A DNA stretch of 64,000 bases from Candidatus Gastranaerophilales bacterium. Its GTDB lineage: Bacteria > Cyanobacteriota > Vampirovibrionia > Gastranaerophilales > Gastranaerophilaceae. The notes beneath the pieces are model-generated. The model worked only from the letters and a program-made list of their open reading frames with translations. It searched no databases and was not told the DNA's origin. Position 1 is the first letter of the stretch. Each line of letters starts with the position of its first letter. Positions 15,012 to 24,560 of the stretch are shown piece by piece. The translations under genes were made by a program, and so were the position numbers. The DNA lies in the NCBI GenBank assembly GCA_944323685.1, contig CALUTJ010000009.1:1-64000 (forward strand), read 5' to 3'.

Positions 15012-18000
15012 ATGAAAAAGATTTTTCGTAAAAATAAAAAAACTAACCTTCTTAAACATTCTTACCGGCCTTGTGATTTCACACAGAATTGGTCAGATTC
15101 TGAACACACTCAATCATCGCAAACCTGCAACAACGGGCGCTTCAGAATGACAGAAAATTTATTAACCCTCTCCGGTGGGAGAGGGCAGGGTGAGGGTTGG
15201 TACTGGCAAAAGGCATTAAAAACAGCCACACTGACACTTGCAATGTCCTTTTTCATCACTTCTCCTGCAATTGCGCAGCAGGTTCCTGTCCCTACTTTAG
15301 ACAAACTTAATAAAGACGGTGTGACTATCCCTGACTCTGACCCTGAACAGGTCTACCCCGAATCTGCTTACAAATTAACACCTATCGAAAACGCAGACCC
15401 TGAAAATCTTCCACAAAACGCAATAACCCTTTATGACAAAAACGATGACGGGACAGTCACACCAAAATACTACCTTGTAAACCTTAAAGACTCAGTAACA
15501 AACATAGGTGAAGGTGACTCAACAAAATACTTTGAATGGAGTCAAAACACAGAAGGGAATCTTGAGCTGAAAGAAGTATCAGCACCTACAGAAGGAAAAA
15601 CTACTATTACCGTAAAATACGACACATCTAGTCTGCTACAAAGAATCCCAAACGACGCAGACAAATCATCAACAAATATTTCAGGCACTTTTGTAAACCA
15701 GACCACAGGCAGCACATCTGGTGCTCAATACGGCGGTGCTATATATAACAACGGAACAAACGCAAAACTCGGTGACATCAATGCTGATTTTGTAGGTAAC
15801 TATGTGTCTTCAACTAATTCTTTTGCCCGTGGTGGGGCGATTTATAATGATGAAGGAACAATCGGTAACATTACAGGCGACTTTATCGGCAACTATGCGT
15901 CGTCTACTGATAGTTATGCCTACGGCGGGGCGATTTATAACTTTGGTGACGCAACAATCGGAGATATAACAGGTGACTTTATCGGCAACTATGTGTCAGG
16001 CAGTTATCGTGCCTATGGCGGGGCGATTTATAACTTTGGCTCAAATGCTGAAATCGGCGATATAACAGGTGACTTTATCGGCAACTATGCGTCTTCTGGC
16101 TCTGGCGGGGCGATTTATAACGATTATGGAGATATTGGGGATATCACAGGCGACTTTATCGGAAACTATGCGTCTTCAACTAATTCTTCTGCCCATGGCG
16201 GGGCGATTTATAACTCTGGAACAATCGGCGATGTAACAGGAGATTTTATCGGTAACAGTGGCGGGGCGATTTATAACAATAGAGGAACAATCGGCGATGT
16301 AACAGGAGATTTTATCGGTAACAGTGGCGGGGCGATTTATAACTATAATAGAACAATCGGAGATATAACAGGTGACTTTATAGGCAACTATGAGTCTTCA
16401 ACTAATTCTTATGCCCAAGGCGGGGCGATCAGTAATAATGCATATGATTATAAAATCTATGGAGTCATCGGAGATATAAAAGGTAATTTTATCGGCAACT
16501 ATGCATCTTCTACTGATTCTTCTGCCTATGGCGGGGCGATTTATAACAGTTGGGGAACTATCGGCGCTAAAGACGATGACGGCAACGTAGTAGGCGGTAT
16601 TATCAACTCAAGCTTTATAAACAACTACGCTAAATCCGAAACAGATGAGGCAAAAGGCGGTGCTATTTATACTAACAAAAGCTTAAACATCATAGCCCAA
16701 AATGGCGGACAATCCGTATTTTCCGGCAACTATGTGCAAGACAAAGACGGTAAACGCCAAGAAGCAATATATGTTGAAAACAACAACAGTGCAGGCTCTA
16801 CAACTCCGGAGAGAATTTCTTTTGAAGATAACAAACTGGTGTTACAGATAAAATCCTCATACTTCGACAGCTATGACCCTGTTGACTTAACCCTCAACGC
16901 TAATACAAACAGTGTCATTCATTTCGATGACCAGATATCTGGAGAGATAGGAGCTGTTAATGCGACCTATCAAATGAACATCATCGGCATGGCAGAAAAT
17001 TTTGAAGGTAAAGATGATATGTATGCAGATTTGGGTCTATCAGATGATGCTACATTATCAGAAGTGGTCGATGCATATTTTGACTACAAGGTCGAACAAC
17101 AATTCGGCGATGATGGTTTGCCTCCCGAATACGCAGGTCAGATTGATGAGATAAAAGGGAGTTTACTCGTCGAATTAATTGAAATGGGCGCAGTAGAAAC
17201 CTCCGACCCTGAACTAATCTCATCAGGCTCAATAGGCAGCTACAACCTCAAAATCACAGGCGACAGCACAGGCAAAGTTGTTTTAAACAACGATGTAATC
17301 AATGCAAATATCAGCTTAGACAACACTAATTTGTATCTTGGCAGAGAAGATGTCTTTAACCTATCACAATCCTTAACACTCAATTCAGGTTCAATATACC
17401 TCAATAACAACACAATCGGCACAATGCATGTTCCTACCTTAAATTTAAACGGCAATACAAATATATCAGTCGACGCTGACTTAGCAAACAAGTCCATGGA
17501 CAGAATTACAGCCGTTAACTACAACATTAAAGACAACGCAATGTTAAACGTCAACAACGTTGTACTCTTATCTGACGCTAAAGAAGATGTTACTAACATT
17601 CAATTTGCTGATGACGCAATAAAAGGCAACGTCGCATTTACAGGTGCAACGCCAATCGCATATTCTCCAATCTGGAAATATGACGTATCTTACAACCCTG
17701 ATGACGGATTCTTTAGCTTTGTACGCGGTGCTGCTTCATCAGGCAATGCATCTGATGCATTTAACCCCTCAGTTTTGGCATCTCCCGTAGCTACTCAGGC
17801 AGGTGCTTATACAACCCAGCTTCAAACATTTAACTACGCATTCCAGCACGCAGATACATTTATGAATATCCCGTATCTTGAACGTGTGGCTATCATTAAT
17901 CAAGGCAAATACGCTTTATCTCCAACCGGTGATGCAACAGATGTAGGCACATTCTCGCCTCTGCTGCTAAAAGACGATGATGCAGGCTTCTGGGTTAAAC

Positions 18001-18755
18001 CTTATGCTTCATTTGAAAATGTACCGCTTAAGAACGGCCCTAAAGTTTCTAACATCAACTACGGTACTTTAGTCGGTTACGATTCAAAGCTAACCTCAGT
18101 AGGCAACGGTTTTGAAAGAGTATTAACAGGTTACATCGGTTACAACGGAGCATCTCAAAGATATTCAGGCGTTGATGCTTACCAAAACGGCGGTTTGTTA
18201 GGCGGAACTGCAACGTTCTATAAAGGCAACTTCTTTAACGCAACAACCTTAAGTGTAGGAGCTTCCGCAGGCGATGCTTCAACAATGTACGGTTCTGAAA
18301 ACTATACAATGCTTTTAGCTGGCTTAGGTAACAAAACAGGATACAACTTTGAGTTCTTTGACGGCGGAATGATATTGCAGCCCAGTATGCTTATATCTTA
18401 CACATTCGTTAATACGTTTGACTATAACAACGCCGCAGGCGTAAGAATAGAATCTGACCCTATGCACGCAATACAGTTGGCTCCGGGAATCAAGTTAATC
18501 GGCAACACCAAAAACGGCTGGCAGCCATATATCGGTGTAAGCATGGTTTGGAATTTGCTTGATGAATCAAAAGTAACAGCCGACAGTGTAAGATTACCCG
18601 AAATGAGCATAAAGCCATACGTTCAGTACGGTGTGGGTATCCAGAAGAGATTCAAAGACAAGTTCCTTGCTTTTGGACAGGCAATGATACACAACGGCGG
18701 ACGTAACGGTGTGTCACTTTCCGCAGGTTTGAGGTGGATAGTCGGCAGTGAATAA
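15012..18755 (+). CDS. Large autotransporter with GGAIYN-repeat passenger and C-terminal outer-membrane beta-barrel
   Basis: 1247 residues. The signal segment is unusually internal: TATLTLAMSFFITSPAIAQQ at about 77-96, after a polar leader of ~75 residues partly encoded by dispersed repeats. A shorter start, Met46 (15147), is possible, but the AAAGGAC site favours 15012. From about 241 to 553 the passenger has eleven GGAI(Y/S)(N/T) units mixed with TIGDITGDFIGNYASSTNS-type blocks, a repeat of about 30 residues that should form a beta-helix. The last ~280 residues (from FWVKPYASFENV) form an autotransporter barrel ending GLRWIVGSE. Such proteins are displayed on the outer membrane, often as adhesins. 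Its ligand is unknown. Confidence 0.88.
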   Translation: MKKIFRKNKKTNLLKHSYRPCDFTQNWSDSEHTQSSQTCNNGRFRMTENLLTLSGGRGQGEGWYWQKALKTATLTLAMSFFITSPAIAQQVPVPTLDKLNKDGVTIPDSDPEQVYPESAYKLTPIENADPENLPQNAITLYDKNDDGTVTPKYYLVNLKDSVTNIGEGDSTKYFEWSQNTEGNLELKEVSAPTEGKTTITVKYDTSSLLQRIPNDADKSSTNISGTFVNQTTGSTSGAQYGGAIYNNGTNAKLGDINADFVGNYVSSTNSFARGGAIYNDEGTIGNITGDFIGNYASSTDSYAYGGAIYNFGDATIGDITGDFIGNYVSGSYRAYGGAIYNFGSNAEIGDITGDFIGNYASSGSGGAIYNDYGDIGDITGDFIGNYASSTNSSAHGGAIYNSGTIGDVTGDFIGNSGGAIYNNRGTIGDVTGDFIGNSGGAIYNYNRTIGDITGDFIGNYESSTNSYAQGGAISNNAYDYKIYGVIGDIKGNFIGNYASSTDSSAYGGAIYNSWGTIGAKDDDGNVVGGIINSSFINNYAKSETDEAKGGAIYTNKSLNIIAQNGGQSVFSGNYVQDKDGKRQEAIYVENNNSAGSTTPERISFEDNKLVLQIKSSYFDSYDPVDLTLNANTNSVIHFDDQISGEIGAVNATYQMNIIGMAENFEGKDDMYADLGLSDDATLSEVVDAYFDYKVEQQFGDDGLPPEYAGQIDEIKGSLLVELIEMGAVETSDPELISSGSIGSYNLKITGDSTGKVVLNNDVINANISLDNTNLYLGREDVFNLSQSLTLNSGSIYLNNNTIGTMHVPTLNLNGNTNISVDADLANKSMDRITAVNYNIKDNAMLNVNNVVLLSDAKEDVTNIQFADDAIKGNVAFTGATPIAYSPIWKYDVSYNPDDGFFSFVRGAASSGNASDAFNPSVLASPVATQAGAYTTQLQTFNYAFQHADTFMNIPYLERVAIINQGKYALSPTGDATDVGTFSPLLLKDDDAGFWVKPYASFENVPLKNGPKVSNINYGTLVGYDSKLTSVGNGFERVLTGYIGYNGASQRYSGVDAYQNGGLLGGTATFYKGNFFNATTLSVGASAGDASTMYGSENYTMLLAGLGNKTGYNFEFFDGGMILQPSMLISYTFVNTFDYNNAAGVRIESDPMHAIQLAPGIKLIGNTKNGWQPYIGVSMVWNLLDESKVTADSVRLPEMSIKPYVQYGVGIQKRFKDKFLAFGQAMIHNGGRNGVSLSAGLRWIVGSE
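15091..15152 (+). repeat. 62-bp palindromic dispersed element, copy inside the autotransporter leader
   Basis: This 62-base stretch matches 62266-62327 at 56 of 62 positions with no gap. Its ends contain the inverted pair ATTCTGAA (15097-15104) and TTCAGAAT (15141-15148). Here it is translated as leader residues about 27-47 (including SDSEHTQSSQT). A copy elsewhere in a non-coding spacer shows that it is a mobile or dispersed repeat and not a protein domain. Confidence 0.75.
15166..15197 (+). repeat. CCCTCTCC/GGAGAGGG palindrome repeat in coding sequence
   Basis: CCCTCTCC (15166-15173) and GGAGAGGG (15178-15185) form an eight-bp stem with a four-base loop, followed by CAGGGTGAGGGT. A related, diverged copy lies at 62161-62180. 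This type of G/C-rich palindrome is widely dispersed in bacterial genomes. Here it codes LTLSGGRGQGEG in the autotransporter leader. Confidence 0.65.
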
Positions 18756-18761
18756 AGAATT

Positions 18762-18796
18762 ATGTAGGTTGGGCTGAAAGCAAGCCCAACCTACAT
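18762..18796. repeat. 14-bp-stem hairpin repeat after the autotransporter gene
   Basis: ATGTAGGTTGGGCT (18762-18775) and AGCCCAACCTACAT (18783-18796) are perfectly complementary across GAAAGCA. Related decayed versions occur at 14941-14966 and 62379-62395. It lies seven bases after the stop codon but has no T-run of its own. Confidence 0.8.
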
Positions 18797-18814
18797 GCTA
18801 CAAAATCTGCACTA

Positions 18815-18843
18815 AAAAGCCCTTAATTTAATAAGGGCTTTTT
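18815..18843 (+). terminator. Intrinsic terminator of the autotransporter gene
   Basis: AAAAGCCCTTA (18815-18825) pairs perfectly with TAAGGGCTTTT (18832-18842), ending in a T-run. Confidence 0.9.
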
Positions 18844-18845
18844 AT

Positions 18846-18951
18846 CTAATCTAGTGTCGCAGTTGCCGCCTCGAGCCTTCGAGCCGTCACTGCTCACCTT
18901 TTCAATATTCGTTCACGTCGCTTTGTTCCTTATCACGAATTTTTCTCGGAC
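18846..18951 (+). repeat. Three-hairpin dispersed repeat, copy 1 (106 bp, lacks the middle hairpin)
   Basis: Starts CTAATCTAGTGTCGCAG and ends ACGAATTTTTCTCGGAC, like the copies at 34375 and 55214, but about 70 bases are missing, including the GTGAAGCC/GGCTTCAC hairpin. The first hairpin (GCAGT...ACTGC) is intact. The third (ATTCGT...ACGAAT) keeps six pairs. The copy sits between the autotransporter terminator and the polA promoter. Confidence 0.85.
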
Positions 18952-18965
18952 AAAAAGCGGGTTTT

Positions 18966-18975
18966 ATGCTAAAAT
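18966..18975 (+). promoter_or_regulatory. Extended -10 promoter of polA
   Basis: TATGCTAAAAT contains an extended -10 (TG-C-TAAAAT, hexamer 18970-18975), 31 bases before the polA ATG. The -35 position falls at the edge of repeat copy 1 and is not a good match. A similar extended -10 (TATGCTATAATGCCA) occurs at 62105. Confidence 0.45.
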
Positions 18976-19006
18976 GCCAATGGAAAGATAACAACAGGCG
19001 GGGAGT

Positions 19007-21907
19007 ATGGATAACAGCAAAACACTTATTTTGATTGACGGTCACGCACTTGCTTTCAGAAGCTTTTATGCCCTTGAAAGAACAGGCATGAAAAATTCTG
19101 ATAAAGAACCCACATGGGCTGTTTTCGGTTTTTTTAAAGCCATATTTGACCTGCTTAAAAATCCTAAAATCAACCCCGACTGTATTGCTGTAGCTTTTGA
19201 TGTAAGCCACCATACCTTTAGAACCGAATGCTATCAAGAATATAAAGCCAACAGAGAGCAGATGCCCGATACTATGCAAAGCCAGATGGGGCTTATTATG
19301 GAAGGGCTTGAGGCTTTTAGTATTCCGATTTATACAAAATCCGGCTTTGAAGCAGACGATGTTATCGGCACTATTGTTACCAAAGCTACAAAGCTCGGGC
19401 ATAAAACGATTATTTTGACGGGCGATCAAGACGCTTTTCAGCTTATTGACAAAGAAGGCTATGTCAGTGTGTTGATTCCTTCAAAAGGCGAGCTTATAAA
19501 TTACGATTGGGCAGGGGTTTACAACAAACTAGGCGTATTCCCCGATCAGGTCGTTGATTACAAAGCCTTAAGAGGCGATACTTCGGACAATATACCGGGG
19601 ATAAAAGGCATAGGGGAAAAGACCGCGGCAAAATTGCTCGACAGGTTTAAAACTCTCGACAATGTGCTCGCTCATATTGATGAAGTTGACGGTAAATCTT
19701 TGAAAGAAAAGCTCCAAAACGGTGTGGAAGATGCTAAGATGAGCTATTTTCTTGCCACGATAAAACGCGATGTCGAGATTGATTTTGATTTTGACAAAAC
19801 CAATCTTGAAATGCCTGATTTAGAAAAAGTAAACGCGTTTTTAAAACATGTTCAATTTTTCAGCTTCTTAAAAAATCTGCCCGAAATTTTAAGACCTTTC
19901 GGTTTGAATGCTGATGAATCTAAAGCATTGACAGCTGCAACAGTTCAGGCTGAAAATTCAAAAGCTGAGCCTGAAACTGTTTCTGCACCGTCAAGCCAGC
20001 AGCAGCTGGGGTTATTTGCTTCTGTTCAAGAAGTAAATAAACCTTCTTTAAAAAATGAGCGTAAGACAATTGTAACCGAGCAGGAGCTTGAAGAATTAAT
20101 TAATGTTTTAAACAAACAAACCCTTATTGCTCTTGATACGGAAACAACATCGATAAACGCTCTTGAGGCAGATTTAGTGGGGCTTTCTATTGCGTATAAC
20201 GAACAGATTCAAGCAAAAGACGGAAAAGTCGTATTAGCAGAAAAAGACGGACAAACAAAATCTTTTTATATCCCTGTTTTTCACAAAGTCGGCGACCAGC
20301 TTGAGATGGATTATGTTTTAAACAAGCTCAAACCGATTTTGGAATCCTCTTCAGTTTGCAAAACTTTCCAAAATGCAAAGTATGAGATAAATACACTTTT
20401 GAAATACGATATTCACTTAAATGGTATAATTTTTGATACAATGCTTGCGAGTTATGTCAATGATCCTGCCAGAAAACACGGATTAAAGACTCAGGCGGCC
20501 GAAAATCTTGACTACTTTATGACAGAGATTGACGAACTTATCGGCAAGGGCAAAAAGCAGATAACAATGGACGATGTGCCTATTGAAAAGGCCTCTGATT
20601 ATGCTTGTGATGATGCTTTTGCAACGCTCGAGCTTACAAAATTCTGGCAGAACAAGCTTGATGACGACGGCAAAAAGCTTCTTTATGAGATAGAGGTTCC
20701 TGTTTCCGTTGTACTTGCAAAAATGGAGGCTCAGGGGGTTTCGCTTGATACCGGGTATCTTGCGGAATTGAATAAAGAGCTTGAACAAAACTTAAAAGAT
20801 ATTGAAGAAAAAATATACGCGCTTGCCGGCGAAAAGTTTAATATAAATTCTCCAAAACAGGTCGGTTCAATACTTTTTGAAAAACTGCAAATACAGACAA
20901 AAACAAAAAGAAGAGGCGCCAACAAATTTTCTACAGATGCAAAAGTGTTAGAGGAGCTTGCAAAAGAACATGAAATCGCAAACTACCTTTTGCAATACAG
21001 ACATTATGCAAAGATGAAATCAACTTATGTTGACGCATTGCCTGATTTGATAAGTCCTGTGGACGGAAAGATTCATACAAGCTACAATCAGACAATTGCC
21101 GTAACAGGCAGACTTTCTTCATCAAATCCTAACTTGCAGAATATCCCTGTCAGAACACAACTCGGCAGCAGGATAAGAAAGGCTTTTATCCCTGAAAATC
21201 GTGATACACAGGTTTTGTTATCGGCAGATTATTCGCAGATAGAGTTAAGATTGCTCGCGCATTGCTCGGGGGACGAAAATCTTATCCGTGCCTTCAAATC
21301 CGGAGAAGACATCCACACGCAAACAGCTGCTAAAGTTTTTGGGGTCGGGCTTAGAGAAGTAACAAAAGAAATGCGAAGCAAGGCAAAGGCCGTAAACTTC
21401 GGTATTGTATACGGACAAACACGTTACGGACTTGCCGGTTCTCTTGGAATATCAAATGAGGAGGCCCAGCAGTTTATTAACAAGTATTTTGAAACTTATC
21501 CCAAAGTTAAAGAATATATGGAAAACTCTGTCCAGTATGCTTATCAAAACGGCTATGCAAGAACTATATACGGAAGAAAAAGATATCTGCTGGATGAGCT
21601 GCTAAGCTCTAATCACAACATCAAAGAATTTGCACAGCGTGCCGCAATCAATACACCGCTTCAGGGGGCTGCTTCCGACTTAATAAAAATGGCGATGATT
21701 GAGCTTGATAAAAATTTTGAACAAAATAATATAAAATCAAAAATTATTATGCAGGTTCACGATGAATTGATTATAGAAACTTATAAAGATGAACTTGAAA
21801 AAGTAAAAGAGCTGACCAAACAAGCCATGGAATTGAATCAACCGCTTTTAGTGCCTCTTGTTGTTGATATGGAATGGAGTTCTTCGTGGTTTGAGGGAGA
21901 AGAGTAA
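19007..21907 (+). CDS. polA: DNA polymerase I
   Basis: 966 residues with three domains. The N-terminal 5'-3' exonuclease (about 1-300) shows LILIDGHALAFRSFYAL, KSGFEADDVIGTI, LTGDQDAFQLI and GDTSDNIPGIKGIGEKTAAKLL. The 3'-5' exonuclease domain (about 350-560) keeps the acidic residues LIALDTETTS (about 375) and YACDDAFATLEL, so proofreading looks active. The polymerase domain has LSADYSQIELRLLAH (motif A), RSKAKAVNFGIVYGQT (motif B) and IIMQVHDELIIE (motif C). It repairs DNA and removes RNA primers. The Ala/Gln/Ser-rich linker near 305-345 is longer than usual. The downstream secreted-protein gene starts one base after the stop. Confidence 0.97.
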   Translation: MDNSKTLILIDGHALAFRSFYALERTGMKNSDKEPTWAVFGFFKAIFDLLKNPKINPDCIAVAFDVSHHTFRTECYQEYKANREQMPDTMQSQMGLIMEGLEAFSIPIYTKSGFEADDVIGTIVTKATKLGHKTIILTGDQDAFQLIDKEGYVSVLIPSKGELINYDWAGVYNKLGVFPDQVVDYKALRGDTSDNIPGIKGIGEKTAAKLLDRFKTLDNVLAHIDEVDGKSLKEKLQNGVEDAKMSYFLATIKRDVEIDFDFDKTNLEMPDLEKVNAFLKHVQFFSFLKNLPEILRPFGLNADESKALTAATVQAENSKAEPETVSAPSSQQQLGLFASVQEVNKPSLKNERKTIVTEQELEELINVLNKQTLIALDTETTSINALEADLVGLSIAYNEQIQAKDGKVVLAEKDGQTKSFYIPVFHKVGDQLEMDYVLNKLKPILESSSVCKTFQNAKYEINTLLKYDIHLNGIIFDTMLASYVNDPARKHGLKTQAAENLDYFMTEIDELIGKGKKQITMDDVPIEKASDYACDDAFATLELTKFWQNKLDDDGKKLLYEIEVPVSVVLAKMEAQGVSLDTGYLAELNKELEQNLKDIEEKIYALAGEKFNINSPKQVGSILFEKLQIQTKTKRRGANKFSTDAKVLEELAKEHEIANYLLQYRHYAKMKSTYVDALPDLISPVDGKIHTSYNQTIAVTGRLSSSNPNLQNIPVRTQLGSRIRKAFIPENRDTQVLLSADYSQIELRLLAHCSGDENLIRAFKSGEDIHTQTAAKVFGVGLREVTKEMRSKAKAVNFGIVYGQTRYGLAGSLGISNEEAQQFINKYFETYPKVKEYMENSVQYAYQNGYARTIYGRKRYLLDELLSSNHNIKEFAQRAAINTPLQGAASDLIKMAMIELDKNFEQNNIKSKIIMQVHDELIIETYKDELEKVKELTKQAMELNQPLLVPLVVDMEWSSSWFEGEE

Positions 21908-21908
21908 G

Positions 21909-22319
21909 ATGAAAAAAATAATTACCGCGTTATTTTTTGCTTTATTTATGTTTGTTGTTTCAGGTGTTATTGTTGACACCTGCGAGGCAAAACAAACAAC
22001 ACAGCCTGTATATACCAGTTACCACGACTGTATAAGGCTGTACAAGCTCCCATTTGGCAAATTGTATTTTCTTGCACTTTCTGCTGCAAATTCTCTGGGG
22101 TATGAAATAAAAGAAATGCAGTCACGAAACGGCTATATCATTATAGAAGCCGAAGGCAAAGAGTTTTTGCTTTCCGCAAACACAAAAAATAAATCCTATA
22201 CATACTTAAAACTTTCTCCCTGTGATAATAACTACTATTTTAATCCGCAAATACCCAAAAAGATTTTTAACTACGTTGATTTGAATTTTAATATGGATAT
22301 AAAAGATTTGAAGTTTTAA
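21909..22319 (+). CDS. Small secreted or periplasmic hypothetical protein
   Basis: 136 residues from the ATG at 21909, one base after the polA stop. Met-Lys-Lys-Ile start, hydrophobic core ITALFFALFMFVVSGVIV and a probable cleavage before or near CEAKQTT, so the mature part is exported; a lipoprotein is not clear because the Cys is preceded by VDT. The mature region (about 100 residues) has several aromatic residues (YTSYHDCIRLYKLPFGKLYF, SYTYLKLSPCDNNYYF) and looks like a small alpha/beta domain. No known family recognised. A longer in-frame start inside polA (21858) is unlikely because the signal peptide would be buried. Confidence 0.7.
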   Translation: MKKIITALFFALFMFVVSGVIVDTCEAKQTTQPVYTSYHDCIRLYKLPFGKLYFLALSAANSLGYEIKEMQSRNGYIIIEAEGKEFLLSANTKNKSYTYLKLSPCDNNYYFNPQIPKKIFNYVDLNFNMDIKDLKF

Positions 22320-22345
22320 GTTTGCTTATATGAATATGTAAAATA

Positions 22346-22374
22346 GTGACAGTTTCAAGCTTTTTATATATACT
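22346..22374 (+). promoter_or_regulatory. Predicted lepA promoter very close to the start codon
   Basis: GTGACA (22346-22351) and TATACT (22369-22374) with a 17-base spacer, five of six consensus bases each. The -10 box ends only six bases before the lepA ATG at 22381, so transcription would begin at or next to the start codon (a leaderless mRNA). Confidence 0.5.
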
Positions 22375-22380
22375 AGGCTT

Positions 22381-24189
22381 ATGAGCAAAAGAAACATTAA
22401 AAACGTAAGAAATTTTTGCATAATTGCACATATTGACCACGGCAAATCAACACTTGCCGACCGTTTGCTGGAATATACAGGTACTGTTGCCGAACGTGAT
22501 ATGCAAAATCAGCTTCTCGACTCTATGGACATAGAAAGAGAACGCGGAATCACAATCAAACTGAATGCCGCAAGAATGAAGTATAAAGCAAAAGACGGTC
22601 AGGAATACGAACTCAACCTGATTGATACCCCCGGTCACGTTGACTTTTCTTACGAGGTTTCACGCTCTCTGGCTGCGTGCGAAGGCGCTTTGCTTATTGT
22701 GGATTCAACACAGGGCGTAGAGGCGCAAACGCTTGCTAACGCGTACCTTGCCATTGAGCAAAATCTTGAAATTATCCCTGTTATCAATAAAATTGACCTG
22801 CCTTCCGCTGATGTTGACAGAGTGAAAGAAGAAATCGAAGAGGTCCTCGGTATTGACGCGGAACACGCAATCCCTGCAAGCGCAAAAGCAGGAATTGGTA
22901 TAGAAGATATTCTGGAAGCTATTGTAAAACTGATTCCTCCGCCTGAAGATACATCTGACAAACCGTTAAGAGCACTTGTCTTTGACAGCGCGTATGACCC
23001 TTATCTGGGTACTTTGTGCTTTTTTAAAATCGTTGACGGAAGTATTAAAGTAGGTGACAAAGTCAAATTTATGGCGTCCGGTAACAAATATGAGGTTACG
23101 GAGCTAGGTTATTTGAACCCGAATCGTGTGCCCGTGCAAGAGCTTAGTACCGGTGATGTAGGCTATATGGCGTGTTCAATCAAAGAATTGACAAGGTTTG
23201 TGGGTGATACAGTTACACTGGCAGATACGCCCGCGGCAGAACCTTTGCCCGGGTATAAAGAAGCTTTACCTGTCGTATTTTCAGGACTTTACCCTGTTGA
23301 CAATGATGATTATCAGGATTTAAAAGAGTCTTTGGAAAAACTAAAACTCAATGACTCCTCTATTACCTTTGAGCCGGAAACTTCTTCTGCTCTGGGGTTT
23401 GGCTTTAGATGCGGTTTTTTGGGTATGCTGCATATGGAAATTGCACAGGAAAGACTGGAGAGAGAATATGATCTCTCGCTTGTAACAACAGCGCCATCCG
23501 TAGTTTATCGCGTGCATAAAACAGACGGCTCGGTTGTAGAGATTGATAACCCTGCAAACCTGCCCGACCCGCAATACCGTGAATATATAGAAGAACCGTA
23601 TGTTAAGGTTAATATCATTGCACCTAATGAATATACCGGTACTTTGATGGATTTGTGTCAGACCAAAAGAGGCATTTTTGTAAATATGCACTATATTGAC
23701 AAGGTGCGTGTTGATATAGAATATGAAATGCCATTGAGCGAGGTTATTGTTGATTTTTACGACCAGTTAAAATCACGGACAAAGGGTTACGCCAGCATGG
23801 ACTACGAGTTCAATGAATACAAACGCTCAGACCTCGTAAAACTCGATGTTATGCTTGCCGGAGAGGTAGTTGACGCCCTGAGCGCAATCGTTCACAAGGA
23901 CAATGCATTTTACGTCGGGCAGAAGCTTACAGCAAAACTTAAAGATATTATCCCCCGTCAGATGTTTGAAGTGCCAATTCAGGCGGCTGTCGGCGGAAGG
24001 ATTATTGCACGTACAAACATAAAAGCTTTAAGAAAAAGCGTGCTTGATAAGTGCTACGGCGGTGATATTTCGCGTAAGCGCAAGCTTTTGGAAAAGCAGA
24101 AAAAAGGTAAAAAACGTATGAAAGCCGTAGGCCGTGTTGAAGTTCCACAGGAAGCTTTTATGGCGGTGCTTTCGTTGAATGATGAATAA
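22381..24189 (+). CDS. lepA: Elongation factor 4 (ribosomal back-translocase LepA)
   Basis: 602 residues, the usual LepA length. The GTPase domain shows [20 protein letters not shown] (G1), [12 protein letters not shown] (G2), [14 protein letters not shown] (G3), [13 protein letters not shown] (G4) and [14 protein letters not shown] (G5). Domains after it follow EF-G order without domain IV. The LepA-specific C-terminal domain is present ([24 protein letters not shown], then [20 protein letters not shown]). LepA acts on stalled or mis-translocated ribosomes during stress. It appears to have its own promoter. A Shine-Dalgarno site is weak. Confidence 0.97.
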   Translation: MSKRNIKNVRNFCIIAHIDHGKSTLADRLLEYTGTVAERDMQNQLLDSMDIERERGITIKLNAARMKYKAKDGQEYELNLIDTPGHVDFSYEVSRSLAACEGALLIVDSTQGVEAQTLANAYLAIEQNLEIIPVINKIDLPSADVDRVKEEIEEVLGIDAEHAIPASAKAGIGIEDILEAIVKLIPPPEDTSDKPLRALVFDSAYDPYLGTLCFFKIVDGSIKVGDKVKFMASGNKYEVTELGYLNPNRVPVQELSTGDVGYMACSIKELTRFVGDTVTLADTPAAEPLPGYKEALPVVFSGLYPVDNDDYQDLKESLEKLKLNDSSITFEPETSSALGFGFRCGFLGMLHMEIAQERLEREYDLSLVTTAPSVVYRVHKTDGSVVEIDNPANLPDPQYREYIEEPYVKVNIIAPNEYTGTLMDLCQTKRGIFVNMHYIDKVRVDIEYEMPLSEVIVDFYDQLKSRTKGYASMDYEFNEYKRSDLVKLDVMLAGEVVDALSAIVHKDNAFYVGQKLTAKLKDIIPRQMFEVPIQAAVGGRIIARTNIKALRKSVLDKCYGGDISRKRKLLEKQKKGKKRMKAVGRVEVPQEAFMAVLSLNDE

Positions 24190-24206
24190 AAATTAGTCAA
24201 CATATA

Positions 24207-24554
24207 TTATTTTAAATACTTTTTAACCGTATTCAAAAATTCCATAAGCTGAATAGGTTTTGGTATATAATCAACACAGCCGAGTTCTTTTGCTTTGTTT
24301 ACTTCGTTTTCCATAGCACAAGCAGATACTACAATAACCGGTGTTTTTTTATTGAAAGTACGTAAAAAATCATATCCTGATACAACAGGCATTTGAATAT
24401 CCAGTAAAATAAGAGCATAATCGTTATGCAAAGCTTTATCCAACCCCTGCTGTCCGTCTAAAGCTGTATCAACAGTATAAGACTGAGCCTCAAGAATATC
24501 TTTCATCAGCTTTAAATTGAGTTCATTGTCTTCGACTATCAGTATTTGTGCCAT
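24207..24554 (-). CDS. Single-domain response regulator (CheY/DivK-like)
   Basis: 115 residues, only a receiver domain. The acidic pair is in LIVEDNELNLKLM, the phospho-accepting Asp in LILLDIQMPVVSG at about residue 52, a Ser at VVSAC and the conserved Lys in YIPKPIQ. It has no output domain, so it must act through protein contacts or as a phosphate relay. It begins six bases after the stop of the histidine kinase upstream (24561-25859), so the two form one operon and probably one signalling pair. The DNE-x-N-x-K-L pattern is typical of DivK-type receivers paired with hybrid or soluble kinases. Confidence 0.93.
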   Translation of the reverse strand: MAQILIVEDNELNLKLMKDILEAQSYTVDTALDGQQGLDKALHNDYALILLDIQMPVVSGYDFLRTFNKKTPVIVVSACAMENEVNKAKELGCVDYIPKPIQLMEFLNTVKKYLK

Positions 24555-24560
24555 AATCCG

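Noticed and set aside
18846-18951. Insertion sequence for the three-hairpin repeat
   Set aside because: No transposase frame and no terminal inverted repeats of IS type were found in any of the three copies; it is at most a MITE-like or RNA-like element.
18902-19429. 175-residue minus-strand reading frame opposite polA
   Set aside because: It is antisense to the conserved N-terminal exonuclease codons of polA and has no ribosome site or protein-like pattern.
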